NCBI GenBank assembly: GCA_023381515.1
Contig: JAMCQI010000100.1
Coordinates: 1 to 64,000, forward strand
Direction: 5' to 3'
DNA: 64,000 nt
From: Chloroflexota bacterium
GTDB taxonomy: Bacteria; Chloroflexota; Anaerolineae; UBA4142
Below are positions 39,041 through 46,967 of the stretch, one piece after another. Each line of letters starts with the position of its first letter. The stretch's first letter is position 1. The notes under the pieces were generated by a model, which worked only from the letters and a program-made list of their open reading frames with translations, made no database searches and was not told where the DNA came from. A program made the translations under genes and the position numbers.

Positions 39041-39254
39041 AAAAAACAAAAAATTCTCTCGATGAGAGAGAATCCAGTATCCGCCTCTCATCTTTCAAGC
39101 CCGGAGGGGGCTTGCCGGAATTGGCACCGCGTTTAGAAGCTGGTGGCTAGAATTTGGAGGTTGGAAGAGAGTCCAACAACCAATTTCCAACTTCTCACCT
39201 CTAGAATGGTTGCCGAGGTTTCACAGGGCCGGTCCCTCCACCTCTCTGGATGAG
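39041..39254 (-). promoter_or_regulatory. SAM-I (S-box) riboswitch with terminator/antiterminator
   Basis: Aptamer 39087-39254: P1 CTCATC (39249-39254) with GATGAG (39087-39092), then CAGAGAGGTGGAGGGA, GGCCCTGTGAAACC, TCGGCAACC and GGTGCCAATTCC, all canonical SAM-I conserved blocks. Terminator: ATTCTCTC/GAGAGAAT stem (39053-39060 with 39066-39073) followed by a T-tract (39041-39052). Antiterminator: GATGAGAG (39085-39092) pairs exactly with CTCTCATC (39061-39068), excluding both P1 and the terminator. High SAM should stop transcription before mtnA. Confidence 0.96.
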
Positions 39255-39281
39255 TGTCCAGTGGGATATTCAATTGCAATT

Positions 39282-39310
39282 ATCTTAGCAGAAAGGTATG
39301 CATTTGTCAA
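39282..39310 (-). promoter_or_regulatory. Promoter of the SAM-cycle operon
   Basis: Minus strand TTGACA (39305-39310), 17-bp spacer, TAAGAT (39282-39287); transcription would start about 20 bases before the aptamer. Confidence 0.85.
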
Positions 39311-39339
39311 TTTGAAACCCTTTCAGGCCGTGTTATAAT
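39311..39339 (+). promoter_or_regulatory. Promoter of the divergent GT-C gene; leaderless mRNA likely
   Basis: TTTGAA (39311-39316), 17-bp spacer, TATAAT (39334-39339). The ATG begins at 39347, 7 bases after the -10 box, so transcription would start at or next to the start codon. The -35 box abuts that of the opposite promoter. Confidence 0.75.
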
Positions 39340-39346
39340 AGCCGCG

Positions 39347-40624
39347 ATGAACACCACGCGTCGCGCGGGCCTGCTCCTTTTCCTCCTCGCTCTTTTCGTC
39401 TACACAGTCCCACTCATGTTTAACGCCCTCATTACTCCTTTTTTCCATGCCATTCCAAGCCAGGATGTGGTTTCGGCCTCGCTGGTTCCGACGAGCCTCC
39501 TGACCCGGGGCAATTTCTACCTCGACCAGTATCGTCGCTACATTTCCAATCACTATCCCGAGCCCTACTTTGTCGACGATGTCGAGGGGCACCTGGTGTC
39601 GCGTTATCCGGTGATGGCTGGCGTTCTGGCATTGCCCTTTGAAGGAGCTGGGTTCGGCTCCGGCTGGATCGCGCGGACGGACAATGTATTCGACGTGGCC
39701 AAGCTCGCGGCCGCGTTTATCTCTGCCGCCGCCGTGCTCGCGTTCTTTTTCTGCGCTCGGCAGCTCGCGGATACATCCACGAGTGTCCTCGCCACCGTCG
39801 CGTTCGCATTCGGCACAAGCGTCTGGACGACCGCCTCGCAGGGCTTGTGGCAGCATACGCCCAGCATCCTCTTTCAGCTACTCGCGATCGGATTTCTGCT
39901 GCGGGGAGAGCATTCGGGCAAATCCGCCGCGCCGGCCGGACTCTTTCTCTCCCTCGCCGTCGTCTCCCGGCCCACCGTCCTCGCGATCGCGGCCATCCTC
40001 GGCCTCTATCTCGTCCTCTATCTCAGACGCTCGTTCTGGGGAGCACTTGTCTTGGCGCTGCCCCCCCTCCTCCTCACCGTCTGGTACAATGCCGCCGTGA
40101 ACGGGTCGCCTTTTGTTTTCGGCTACCAGGAAGGAGTGTGGCAGCAATTCGCATTCCCAAGCTGGGAATCTATCCAGGGGTTGCTCTTCAGTCCCAGCCG
40201 CGGCATTTTCGTACTTTCACCTTTCTTGCTCCTTGCACCACTCGGCCTCTGGCAAGGCTGGATTCGCGAGCGCCATCCCTTCTATGCCTTCCTCGCCGCG
40301 GCCTTTTTGCTCTATACGGGCATTATGGCGGCGTGGGGGTCCCTCGGGGGCTGGGCTTATGGCGCCCGCATGCTGACCGATGCGCTGCCTGCCATTTGCC
40401 TGCTGCTCGTGCCCGTACTCACGCAGATACGAGGGTGGATGCGTGCCCCATGGTGGGCACTCGTCGTCTTTTCCATCTTTATCCAGAGCTTGGGGCTCTG
40501 GGATTACGGCGTCCGTTTCCATGCGGACCCAGCGAATAGTGTATGGAGCATTGAAAACAACGAACCGCTCTTCTATCTCCGTCTCTATTTCACCATGTTC
40601 CAGCAATTCCTCGGTCGCGCCTGA
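39347..40624 (+). CDS. GT-C-type membrane protein without the beta-domain
   Basis: 425 aa from the ATG at 39347; the frame is open back to 39254, but those codons lie in the promoter. About ten transmembrane helices (for example LLLFLLALFVYTVPLMFNAL at the start). First loop IPSQDVVSASLVPTSLLTRG with a single Asp, then SRYPVMAGVLALPFE and GTSVWTTASQGLWQHTPSIL, which resembles GT39-like integral membrane proteins of unknown acceptor. It ends after the last helix, unlike its neighbours with soluble C-terminal domains. Confidence 0.7.
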   Translation: MNTTRRAGLLLFLLALFVYTVPLMFNALITPFFHAIPSQDVVSASLVPTSLLTRGNFYLDQYRRYISNHYPEPYFVDDVEGHLVSRYPVMAGVLALPFEGAGFGSGWIARTDNVFDVAKLAAAFISAAAVLAFFFCARQLADTSTSVLATVAFAFGTSVWTTASQGLWQHTPSILFQLLAIGFLLRGEHSGKSAAPAGLFLSLAVVSRPTVLAIAAILGLYLVLYLRRSFWGALVLALPPLLLTVWYNAAVNGSPFVFGYQEGVWQQFAFPSWESIQGLLFSPSRGIFVLSPFLLLAPLGLWQGWIRERHPFYAFLAAAFLLYTGIMAAWGSLGGWAYGARMLTDALPAICLLLVPVLTQIRGWMRAPWWALVVFSIFIQSLGLWDYGVRFHADPANSVWSIENNEPLFYLRLYFTMFQQFLGRA

Positions 40625-40662
40625 CTCCAAGGTTTCCCGCGCGAAACTATGTGTGTCAACCT

Positions 40663-43044
40663 CTACGGCCCGACATGCACTTGGCCCAGGCTGAGCGCAT
40701 CCCCGCCAGTCCGGAGAGCAAGACGCTTGTTGTCTGCAGCCCGATAGACGCCGGCCTCTATCCGGTAATCTCCCGGCGCAATATCTGCCGGGATTGCCAA
40801 CACGTACTCGTCGGCGATAGCCTCCCCGACGTCCCAGAACGACGTCGGAAAAGTACCCCTGCCCGGTTGGTCATCCTTCTGCGCGACCGTCTTGCCGCTC
40901 GTGTCCACAAGGTGCACAAAGACCGTGTAATCCTGCGTCATGGATGCTAGAGCGCGCCAGTAGATCTTCACCGGCAAGGAACTCCCCGGCGCTGCATTGT
41001 CCGCGTGCTGATAGCCGATGAGAGCGAGCTGGTCTCCAAAGATGGCAGGCTGAATATTCTGCAGGGGCGTCGGCTCCGGCCAGACGATCTTGAATCGGGC
41101 GATTGTCGGCGTGATCGTCTTTCCGCTCGGATCGCGTGCGACAAGATTCTCCTGCGGCATCGCGTAATGAAACAGGCCGACTTCGATCCGGCCCACCCCC
41201 GGCCCTTGCGCGTCCGGCGCCAGGGGTATGCGGTACGAATCCACAATGAGTTCGCCCGGCTGCCAAAAGCGGGTGGGGTACAAGCCATTGCCGGGATACG
41301 CATCCCATCGTCCGACAACCTTACCTGTCGTATCGTACAATCGGATATAGACTGAGAGGTCTTCGGCGATCGGCGACGGCGTCCGCCAATAAACCGTGAG
41401 CGGCAGCTCGGCGCCGGGTTTGACCGCCCTTTGCGGAAGGGCATAGCCGACCAATTCGGCTTGATCCCCGAAAGTAATGTGGACGGGATTGGGAACTTGG
41501 GTGTCTGCCGGCCAGCGTACAGGCAAGGCATAGGCCGGGGCGATGATCGCAAAGGGCGCCGCCACCGCAAACGCGAGCAAAAAAGTGGCCAGAATCGCCG
41601 GAAACAGAAGAGGTCTCCGGAACCCGAATTCGGGGGTTGCGTCTTTGCCTCTCCAATTTCTCGTTTTCGATTTCCAACTTCCAGCTCTCTCCAGCCCATA
41701 GACCATCAGCACCGCGATCGCTCCAATAGCCGGAAATATTAGCCTTCCTTGCGAAGCGACCGTGAGTAGTGTCCAACGGACGAGGCCCGCGAGCAGAATG
41801 ATCGTCCACAGCACCGGAATGGCAAGCAGGCGAGGGAGAGTGCGTCGGAGGAGGCCGACGACAAGCCCTATGAGGGCAAGGACCGACAGGGCGTCCAGGA
41901 TGGTATACACCCAATCTGGCGCAATGAGATTGACCCCACCGAAATTCCCCCAGAACGAAATCCGAAATCCTTGAAATTCGCCGAGCAGTCCCAAGAGCGT
42001 TAGTGGCGCCGGCCGGCTCCCGGCGATCGCGACCCACACGTTGAATCCGGTCGGGTCCCCATACAGCATCCAGTTCCGCGCATACCACCAACCGGCAATA
42101 GCCATCACCAGCGCGGCGCAGAGCAAGCTGCCGCGGAGAATGGTGCCCCGGTAAGCGGAAATGCCCGAGGCTGGACTTGAGGGTTCGGAGGAACTCGGAG
42201 GAACTCGGAGGGGCTCGGAAGAGCCCGGGGGAACCAGGAGGGACCTAGAGGGACTCTGTGGCTGTCCGCGCCACCACAGATAAGCAAAGACGAGACCCGC
42301 CAGCCCCATCAGACCCGCATCGCTCACTTTCGAGAGCGCCGCGAGCCCCAGCACCACTCCGAGCACCGCAAACCGCTGCAGCGTTGGTCCGCGCGTGATC
42401 AACCGCACGAGGAGAACGAGTGCGAGCGTTGCGAGCAGGGTCGCCAGGTTGTCATTGTTCACCGATGCGCTGATGAAAATGAACATCGGGTTGAACGCCA
42501 CGATTGCCGCGGCGGCCGCTGCAAGCAACTTGCGCTCCGGCTCGATCTCGAGAACGAGCACATAGGTCAGGGCTATCGTTCCGGTGGAAAGGAGGATAGA
42601 GAGCAGACGGATGAGGTGGACGGCGAGCGCCGTATTGTGCCAGGGAAAATCCTCCGCACTCGTATGAATAATCAGATTCTTGTTGCCGTAGGCAAGCGGA
42701 ACTCCGATATTCTGCGTGTGCGGGTTGTACCACAACCGCTCCGAAAGGTCACGCGTATCGATCCAAAAGGTCGCCAGTGCGCTGAGGGCATAATACAGTG
42801 GAGGCTGGCCTCCTTCCTGCATCCATAGGGTCTTGGCTCCAGGCGTTTGAATCGGGAGGGAATGGCCCGTTGCGAGATGCTGGACAAACGGATAGTGCCA
42901 AATCTCGTCCCCTGCCTCGAAGATCGGTGTGGCCACGGAATAGACGACCGCCAGCAGGATGAACGCGAGGAGAATAACGACGAGCAGCCGATGGGTTTGC
43001 ACGACATGCACGAATCTGGTGCGCACCTTATTGACCCACCTCAT
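40663..43044 (-). CDS. GT39-like membrane protein with two C-terminal beta-domains
   Basis: 793 aa. About eleven helices over residues 1-500. First loop PIFEAGDEIWHYPFVQHLAT and EGGQPPLYYALSALA give the acidic and PPLYY motifs of GT39/DUF2142-like proteins. A hydrophilic loop (about residues 264-290) is built of repeated Ser/Pro/Glu words (VPPGSSEPLRVPPSSSEP), coded by short DNA repeats at 42182-42250. Residues 520-640 and 660-793 are two beta-domains (LSVYIRLYDTTGKVV; YTVFVHLVDTSGKTVAQKDD; GDYRIEAGVYR). Start overlaps the preceding gene by 17 bases. Confidence 0.78.
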   Translation of the reverse strand: MRWVNKVRTRFVHVVQTHRLLVVILLAFILLAVVYSVATPIFEAGDEIWHYPFVQHLATGHSLPIQTPGAKTLWMQEGGQPPLYYALSALATFWIDTRDLSERLWYNPHTQNIGVPLAYGNKNLIIHTSAEDFPWHNTALAVHLIRLLSILLSTGTIALTYVLVLEIEPERKLLAAAAAAIVAFNPMFIFISASVNNDNLATLLATLALVLLVRLITRGPTLQRFAVLGVVLGLAALSKVSDAGLMGLAGLVFAYLWWRGQPQSPSRSLLVPPGSSEPLRVPPSSSEPSSPASGISAYRGTILRGSLLCAALVMAIAGWWYARNWMLYGDPTGFNVWVAIAGSRPAPLTLLGLLGEFQGFRISFWGNFGGVNLIAPDWVYTILDALSVLALIGLVVGLLRRTLPRLLAIPVLWTIILLAGLVRWTLLTVASQGRLIFPAIGAIAVLMVYGLERAGSWKSKTRNWRGKDATPEFGFRRPLLFPAILATFLLAFAVAAPFAIIAPAYALPVRWPADTQVPNPVHITFGDQAELVGYALPQRAVKPGAELPLTVYWRTPSPIAEDLSVYIRLYDTTGKVVGRWDAYPGNGLYPTRFWQPGELIVDSYRIPLAPDAQGPGVGRIEVGLFHYAMPQENLVARDPSGKTITPTIARFKIVWPEPTPLQNIQPAIFGDQLALIGYQHADNAAPGSSLPVKIYWRALASMTQDYTVFVHLVDTSGKTVAQKDDQPGRGTFPTSFWDVGEAIADEYVLAIPADIAPGDYRIEAGVYRAADNKRLALRTGGDALSLGQVHVGP

Positions 43045-44920
43045 CTGAGATGCTCACCGGGCCGATAAGGATGTGGTCGGCGCCTGTCTGGCCGTTTGCA
43101 CCCGCCAGCCTGACCCGCCCCATCGTCTGTACGTCGTAGAGACCGATTTCGAGGGTATAGTCGCCAGGACGCACGTTGGGAGGCAGCGGCATGACAGATG
43201 CGTCCACAAGCCATTGATCAGGCACCCAGGTGCTCGTGAGCGCCTTGCCGTACCGAGGCGCGTGGTCGTATCCGGCCATCATCTTGCCATCCGCGCTTAA
43301 GAGATGCACAAACAGAGTATAGTCCTTGGAGATGTGCCCGAGCCCCCGCCAATAGGAGAGCAGAATGATCGCCTCGTTCTTGCGTAAATGCGTTTTGGGG
43401 ATTTCGAATCCCTCCAACCGCAATGGGGCGACGAAATTGACAGGAAGGGCCGGAGTGGCACGAACCCCCGCGCCGTTGTCCACCTTCTGTTCTGTAAAAT
43501 CCCCCTTGGCGTCGAAATAGTAAACGTACGATACGGCATGGTCGCGCAGGTCTGCAGGGGCCCCACCGTCTGTGGAATTGGTTGAGAGAGTGGGACCGTA
43601 GCGCCAAAAAAACATGCCGGATAGGTTTGGGCCGGGGATCGGCGGATCGATAAAGTAGAGGAACGTGTCCGGCGGAAAAGTCGGATGGGCTTGGGAAATA
43701 TTTCGGAACGCGACGCGACTCACGCGTCCGAATTCGCCGAAATCGATAGCTGCATTCGAGATGCCAAGCCCCCCGACCGCCACGAGGAGAGCCAGACCGG
43801 CGAACGCGGCGCCGCGCACCGGGAGCGCGGAAGGGAGGGCGCGCCACGCTCGGTCGAGGAGGAGAGCATAGAGAAAAGCGGTCGCCGTGAGCGAGAGATA
43901 GAGAAAGCGGTAGGATACTTCGGGAAATGGGATGATTGGAAGAAAGGCAAGCACGGCAGCCGCGAGAACAATCAAAAGAGCGTAGTGGCGCTTGATCAGG
44001 ATGGCGTAGAGCAGGAGCGCTGCCGCGCAGACCAGCGCAGCATATCCCACGAGCCGGTTCGTGGACCATGGAAAGGCCATGCCGGCGAGATAGTCGAGGA
44101 AATTCCCGATCAGTCTGATGCTTAGCTGATAGCCCTCGTGGCTGACAAACACGCTGCGACGAGTGACGATCCATTCGACGGGCGCATAAGCCGCCCATAC
44201 GAGGGCAAAGCCCAGGTAGCGGAGCGCGAGATGCCCAAGCGCCTCCGGTTTTTGGACGAACAGGCGATCGACGAGAAGAAGAATGATCGGTACCGTGACG
44301 CCGATTTCCTTGCTCAAGAGCGTCAGGAGAAAGCCCGCAAACGCGAACGCATAGTCACGGCGGCGTGCGTGTGCGAGGTAATTCAGCCAGAACCAGAGGG
44401 TAGCCAGATAAAAGAGAGTCGTGAGAGGGTCGACCACCCCAGGCTTGAACACCGCCTCGGTCGCGATTGGGAATGTGGCATAGAGGAGCGCGGCCAGCAG
44501 ACCGACGGACCGCCGGCCGGTGACGCGCGCGGAGAGCGCGGAGAGGAGGAGGCAATTCGCCAGGTGAATGAGAACATTCACGAGATGATAACCGACCGTG
44601 TTGGACCCAAAGACTAGATACCCGATCCTGAAAAACACGCCTTGGACGGGCCGGTACCACGCCGTCTGGACGCGTGGGTCGAAGTATTTGACTAGATAAT
44701 CGGACAGGGACAATCGGCCCGCGAGCTCGTAAAAGATCCAGTCGTCTCCGACAAAGCTCGCCTTGAAAAGAGGGAAAAAGGCGGCCAAGACCAATGAGCC
44801 AATGAGCAAAGGGTGAAGGATTGCAGATTGCGTTCCCGAAAGGAGTGATTGCCGCCAAGACGCCTGGTCCTGCACCTGGCTCTGCCTCTCTCCAAGCTTG
44901 CGTAGCGAAGGCGTCGTCAT
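43028..44920 (-). CDS. TMTC-like GT-C transferase with beta-domain
   Basis: 630 aa. First loop FVGDDWIFYELAG has the DD motif of GT-C enzymes, then KYFDP...WYRPVQGVFFRIG and YHLVNVLIHLANCLLL, shared by five proteins of this block. About ten helices, then an extracytoplasmic part with HPTFPPDTFLYFIDPP (near residue 405), and a C-terminal beta-domain (YTLFVHLLSADGKMMAGYDH; GDYTLEIGLYDVQTMGRV). Resembles eukaryotic TMTC O-mannosyltransferases in the membrane part but has no TPR. No good ribosome-binding site is visible before the ATG. Confidence 0.78.
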   Translation of the reverse strand: MTTPSLRKLGERQSQVQDQASWRQSLLSGTQSAILHPLLIGSLVLAAFFPLFKASFVGDDWIFYELAGRLSLSDYLVKYFDPRVQTAWYRPVQGVFFRIGYLVFGSNTVGYHLVNVLIHLANCLLLSALSARVTGRRSVGLLAALLYATFPIATEAVFKPGVVDPLTTLFYLATLWFWLNYLAHARRRDYAFAFAGFLLTLLSKEIGVTVPIILLLVDRLFVQKPEALGHLALRYLGFALVWAAYAPVEWIVTRRSVFVSHEGYQLSIRLIGNFLDYLAGMAFPWSTNRLVGYAALVCAAALLLYAILIKRHYALLIVLAAAVLAFLPIIPFPEVSYRFLYLSLTATAFLYALLLDRAWRALPSALPVRGAAFAGLALLVAVGGLGISNAAIDFGEFGRVSRVAFRNISQAHPTFPPDTFLYFIDPPIPGPNLSGMFFWRYGPTLSTNSTDGGAPADLRDHAVSYVYYFDAKGDFTEQKVDNGAGVRATPALPVNFVAPLRLEGFEIPKTHLRKNEAIILLSYWRGLGHISKDYTLFVHLLSADGKMMAGYDHAPRYGKALTSTWVPDQWLVDASVMPLPPNVRPGDYTLEIGLYDVQTMGRVRLAGANGQTGADHILIGPVSISDEVGQ

Positions 44921-45035
44921 GGTATCAACACAGATTCACCGTAGGGACGCGTAAGGGGGCAGAAACCAGGTTTCTTCAATGATTTCTCGTAGCGGTCGCG
45001 TCCGATTTGCGGTCGAGACTTTGGCTGTGGATGGA

Positions 45036-46967
45036 TCATGGCGTGACGGTAAAGGAGGAAATGGTGATGGCGTCCGTGAGAGGGGCGCCGCCTTTCCCCA
45101 CGATCGAGAGTCGCTGCAGGGTTGGCAAGTAGTACAGGCCGACTTCAAGCTTGTAGCCAGTGCCCACTGGCACGCCATTGCCGATGGGCAATAGGATTGG
45201 ATCGGATTGGAGGAGCGTTGGAACCCAAGACGATGTCGGGTCCTTGGCTTTGCGCGGCTCGCTGTCATAACCGGCGACGGCTTGGCCGTTCGCGTCCAAC
45301 AGGTGGACAAAGACCGTATAGTTGCGATCAATCGGCGCATGGCCCCGCCAATATAGAATCAGAAGGAGCGGATGCCCTCGCTGCACGCTGGTCTCCGCGA
45401 CCTCATAGCCTTCCAGTGAAATGGGCGCGTTGTAGGTCACGGGCAAGGGAAGCGATGATTGTGTGACAGCGCCCTTGTCCACAGGGATTTCCTGCGGGCG
45501 CCGGGCCTTGTCGAAATAGTAGACATACGCGGCGTTGTGCTCACGCAGACCCGCGTACTCCGTCCAATTGCCCACCGATATATCTGGACCGTAGCGCAAC
45601 AGGAACATGCCGGAGAGTCCACCCGTCGTCGGCGTGATGGGATCAATGAAATAGAGCCGGGTATCCTTCGGATAGGTCGCATGCTGGCGCTCGATATCGC
45701 GGAAGGGAACCCGCAACTGGCGAGCCCATTCGGCGGCGTCGAGCGCGGAGGCATTGACGGATACGCCGCTCCATAGGAGAAGAAGGGCCAGCCCCGCGGA
45801 GGACCCAGCTACCCACCAGGCGGGCTTGCGCAAGCGCCATTGTACCGCGTCAAAGATGAGAGCCAAAATCACCGCCGCGGAGAGAATCGGAATATAGAGA
45901 TAACGGTGCTCGATAAAAGGAAAGGGAAGGACAAGAACGAGATTTAAAAGTGTAAAGACGGAGAGAAACAAAAGCACGCGGCTCTTTTTGCGCCGCAGGA
46001 TGTAGAGAAAAACGAGGAGTGCAATGACGAGCCAGGCGTACAAGCGCACGTCGCCCGCCTCAACCTGATTGATGTCGATGGAGGGAAAAGTACCCCAGGG
46101 GAAAAACAAGAGCACGAGATATTGCACGAGGATAAAGGCCATGGACGCGCCTACCTGCCAGCCAAAGACGGCGGCGAAGGTGTGCGTAGACTGGGTCATC
46201 GCCTGGACGGCCGCATATATGGCGGCGCCGACGAAAAAAGGGGCATACCGTCGAACTGCGTGTGGGATGGAAAGCGGATGGCTCATCAGCCACCATTCCG
46301 CGAGGAAAAGAACGACGGGAAGCGTGATCGCGATTTGCTTGGCAAGGAGTGCAAGGACAAAGGCGGCAAACGCGAGGGCGTAATGGATCCAGTCCTGTTT
46401 TTCGAGATAGGTCCACCAAAACCAGATCGTCGCAAGATAAAAGACGGCGGTCAATGGATCGACAATGCCGATCCAGTTGATGCCAGAAGCATAGACGGAA
46501 AAGCTGGCATAAAAGAGAGCACTAAGGAGACCGATGATCCAGCGGCGCGAGATGCGCCACGCCAGGCCGTAGAGAAAGAGCACGTTGACGGCGTGAAAAC
46601 CCATATTAATGAGATGGTAGGCGTTGGAATTGCCGCCAAAGAGGTTATATTCGAGAAAGAACTGGATCGCCTGGAGCGGGCGGTACCACTGGGTCTGAAG
46701 GCGCGGGTCAAAGATTTGAGCGAGGGCCGAGGCCCAAGTCGTATGGCCGGCCCGCTCGAGATATACATAGTCGTCAAGGTAAAAGCCCATCCGCAGGCCG
46801 GGGGAATAGGTGACGAAGACAACACAAACAAGCAGCACGAGCGATGAAAAGAGCAGCAGAGGAGCCAGGGGGCTGGGGCGGAAGGGAGCAAGTGAGAGAA
46901 TTGGGTTAGGCCGCTCTGCGGCCTCAGCGTCTCTACGGTAAGAGTCTGGCGGTTGGCGTGTGGACAT
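45036..46967 (-). CDS. TMTC-like GT-C transferase with beta-domain
   Basis: 643 aa. First loop FYLDDYVYLERAG (DD motif near residue 62), FDPRLQTQWYRPLQAIQFFL, HLINMGFHAVNVLFLYGLAW; ten or so helices; HATYPKDTRLYFIDPITP; beta-domain with YTVFVHLLDANGQAVAGYDS and GYKLEVGLYYLPTLQRLS. The ATG shares one base with the stop of the upstream homologue (TAATG), so the two tandem paralogues are co-translated. Confidence 0.78.
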   Translation of the reverse strand: MSTRQPPDSYRRDAEAAERPNPILSLAPFRPSPLAPLLLFSSLVLLVCVVFVTYSPGLRMGFYLDDYVYLERAGHTTWASALAQIFDPRLQTQWYRPLQAIQFFLEYNLFGGNSNAYHLINMGFHAVNVLFLYGLAWRISRRWIIGLLSALFYASFSVYASGINWIGIVDPLTAVFYLATIWFWWTYLEKQDWIHYALAFAAFVLALLAKQIAITLPVVLFLAEWWLMSHPLSIPHAVRRYAPFFVGAAIYAAVQAMTQSTHTFAAVFGWQVGASMAFILVQYLVLLFFPWGTFPSIDINQVEAGDVRLYAWLVIALLVFLYILRRKKSRVLLFLSVFTLLNLVLVLPFPFIEHRYLYIPILSAAVILALIFDAVQWRLRKPAWWVAGSSAGLALLLLWSGVSVNASALDAAEWARQLRVPFRDIERQHATYPKDTRLYFIDPITPTTGGLSGMFLLRYGPDISVGNWTEYAGLREHNAAYVYYFDKARRPQEIPVDKGAVTQSSLPLPVTYNAPISLEGYEVAETSVQRGHPLLLILYWRGHAPIDRNYTVFVHLLDANGQAVAGYDSEPRKAKDPTSSWVPTLLQSDPILLPIGNGVPVGTGYKLEVGLYYLPTLQRLSIVGKGGAPLTDAITISSFTVTP

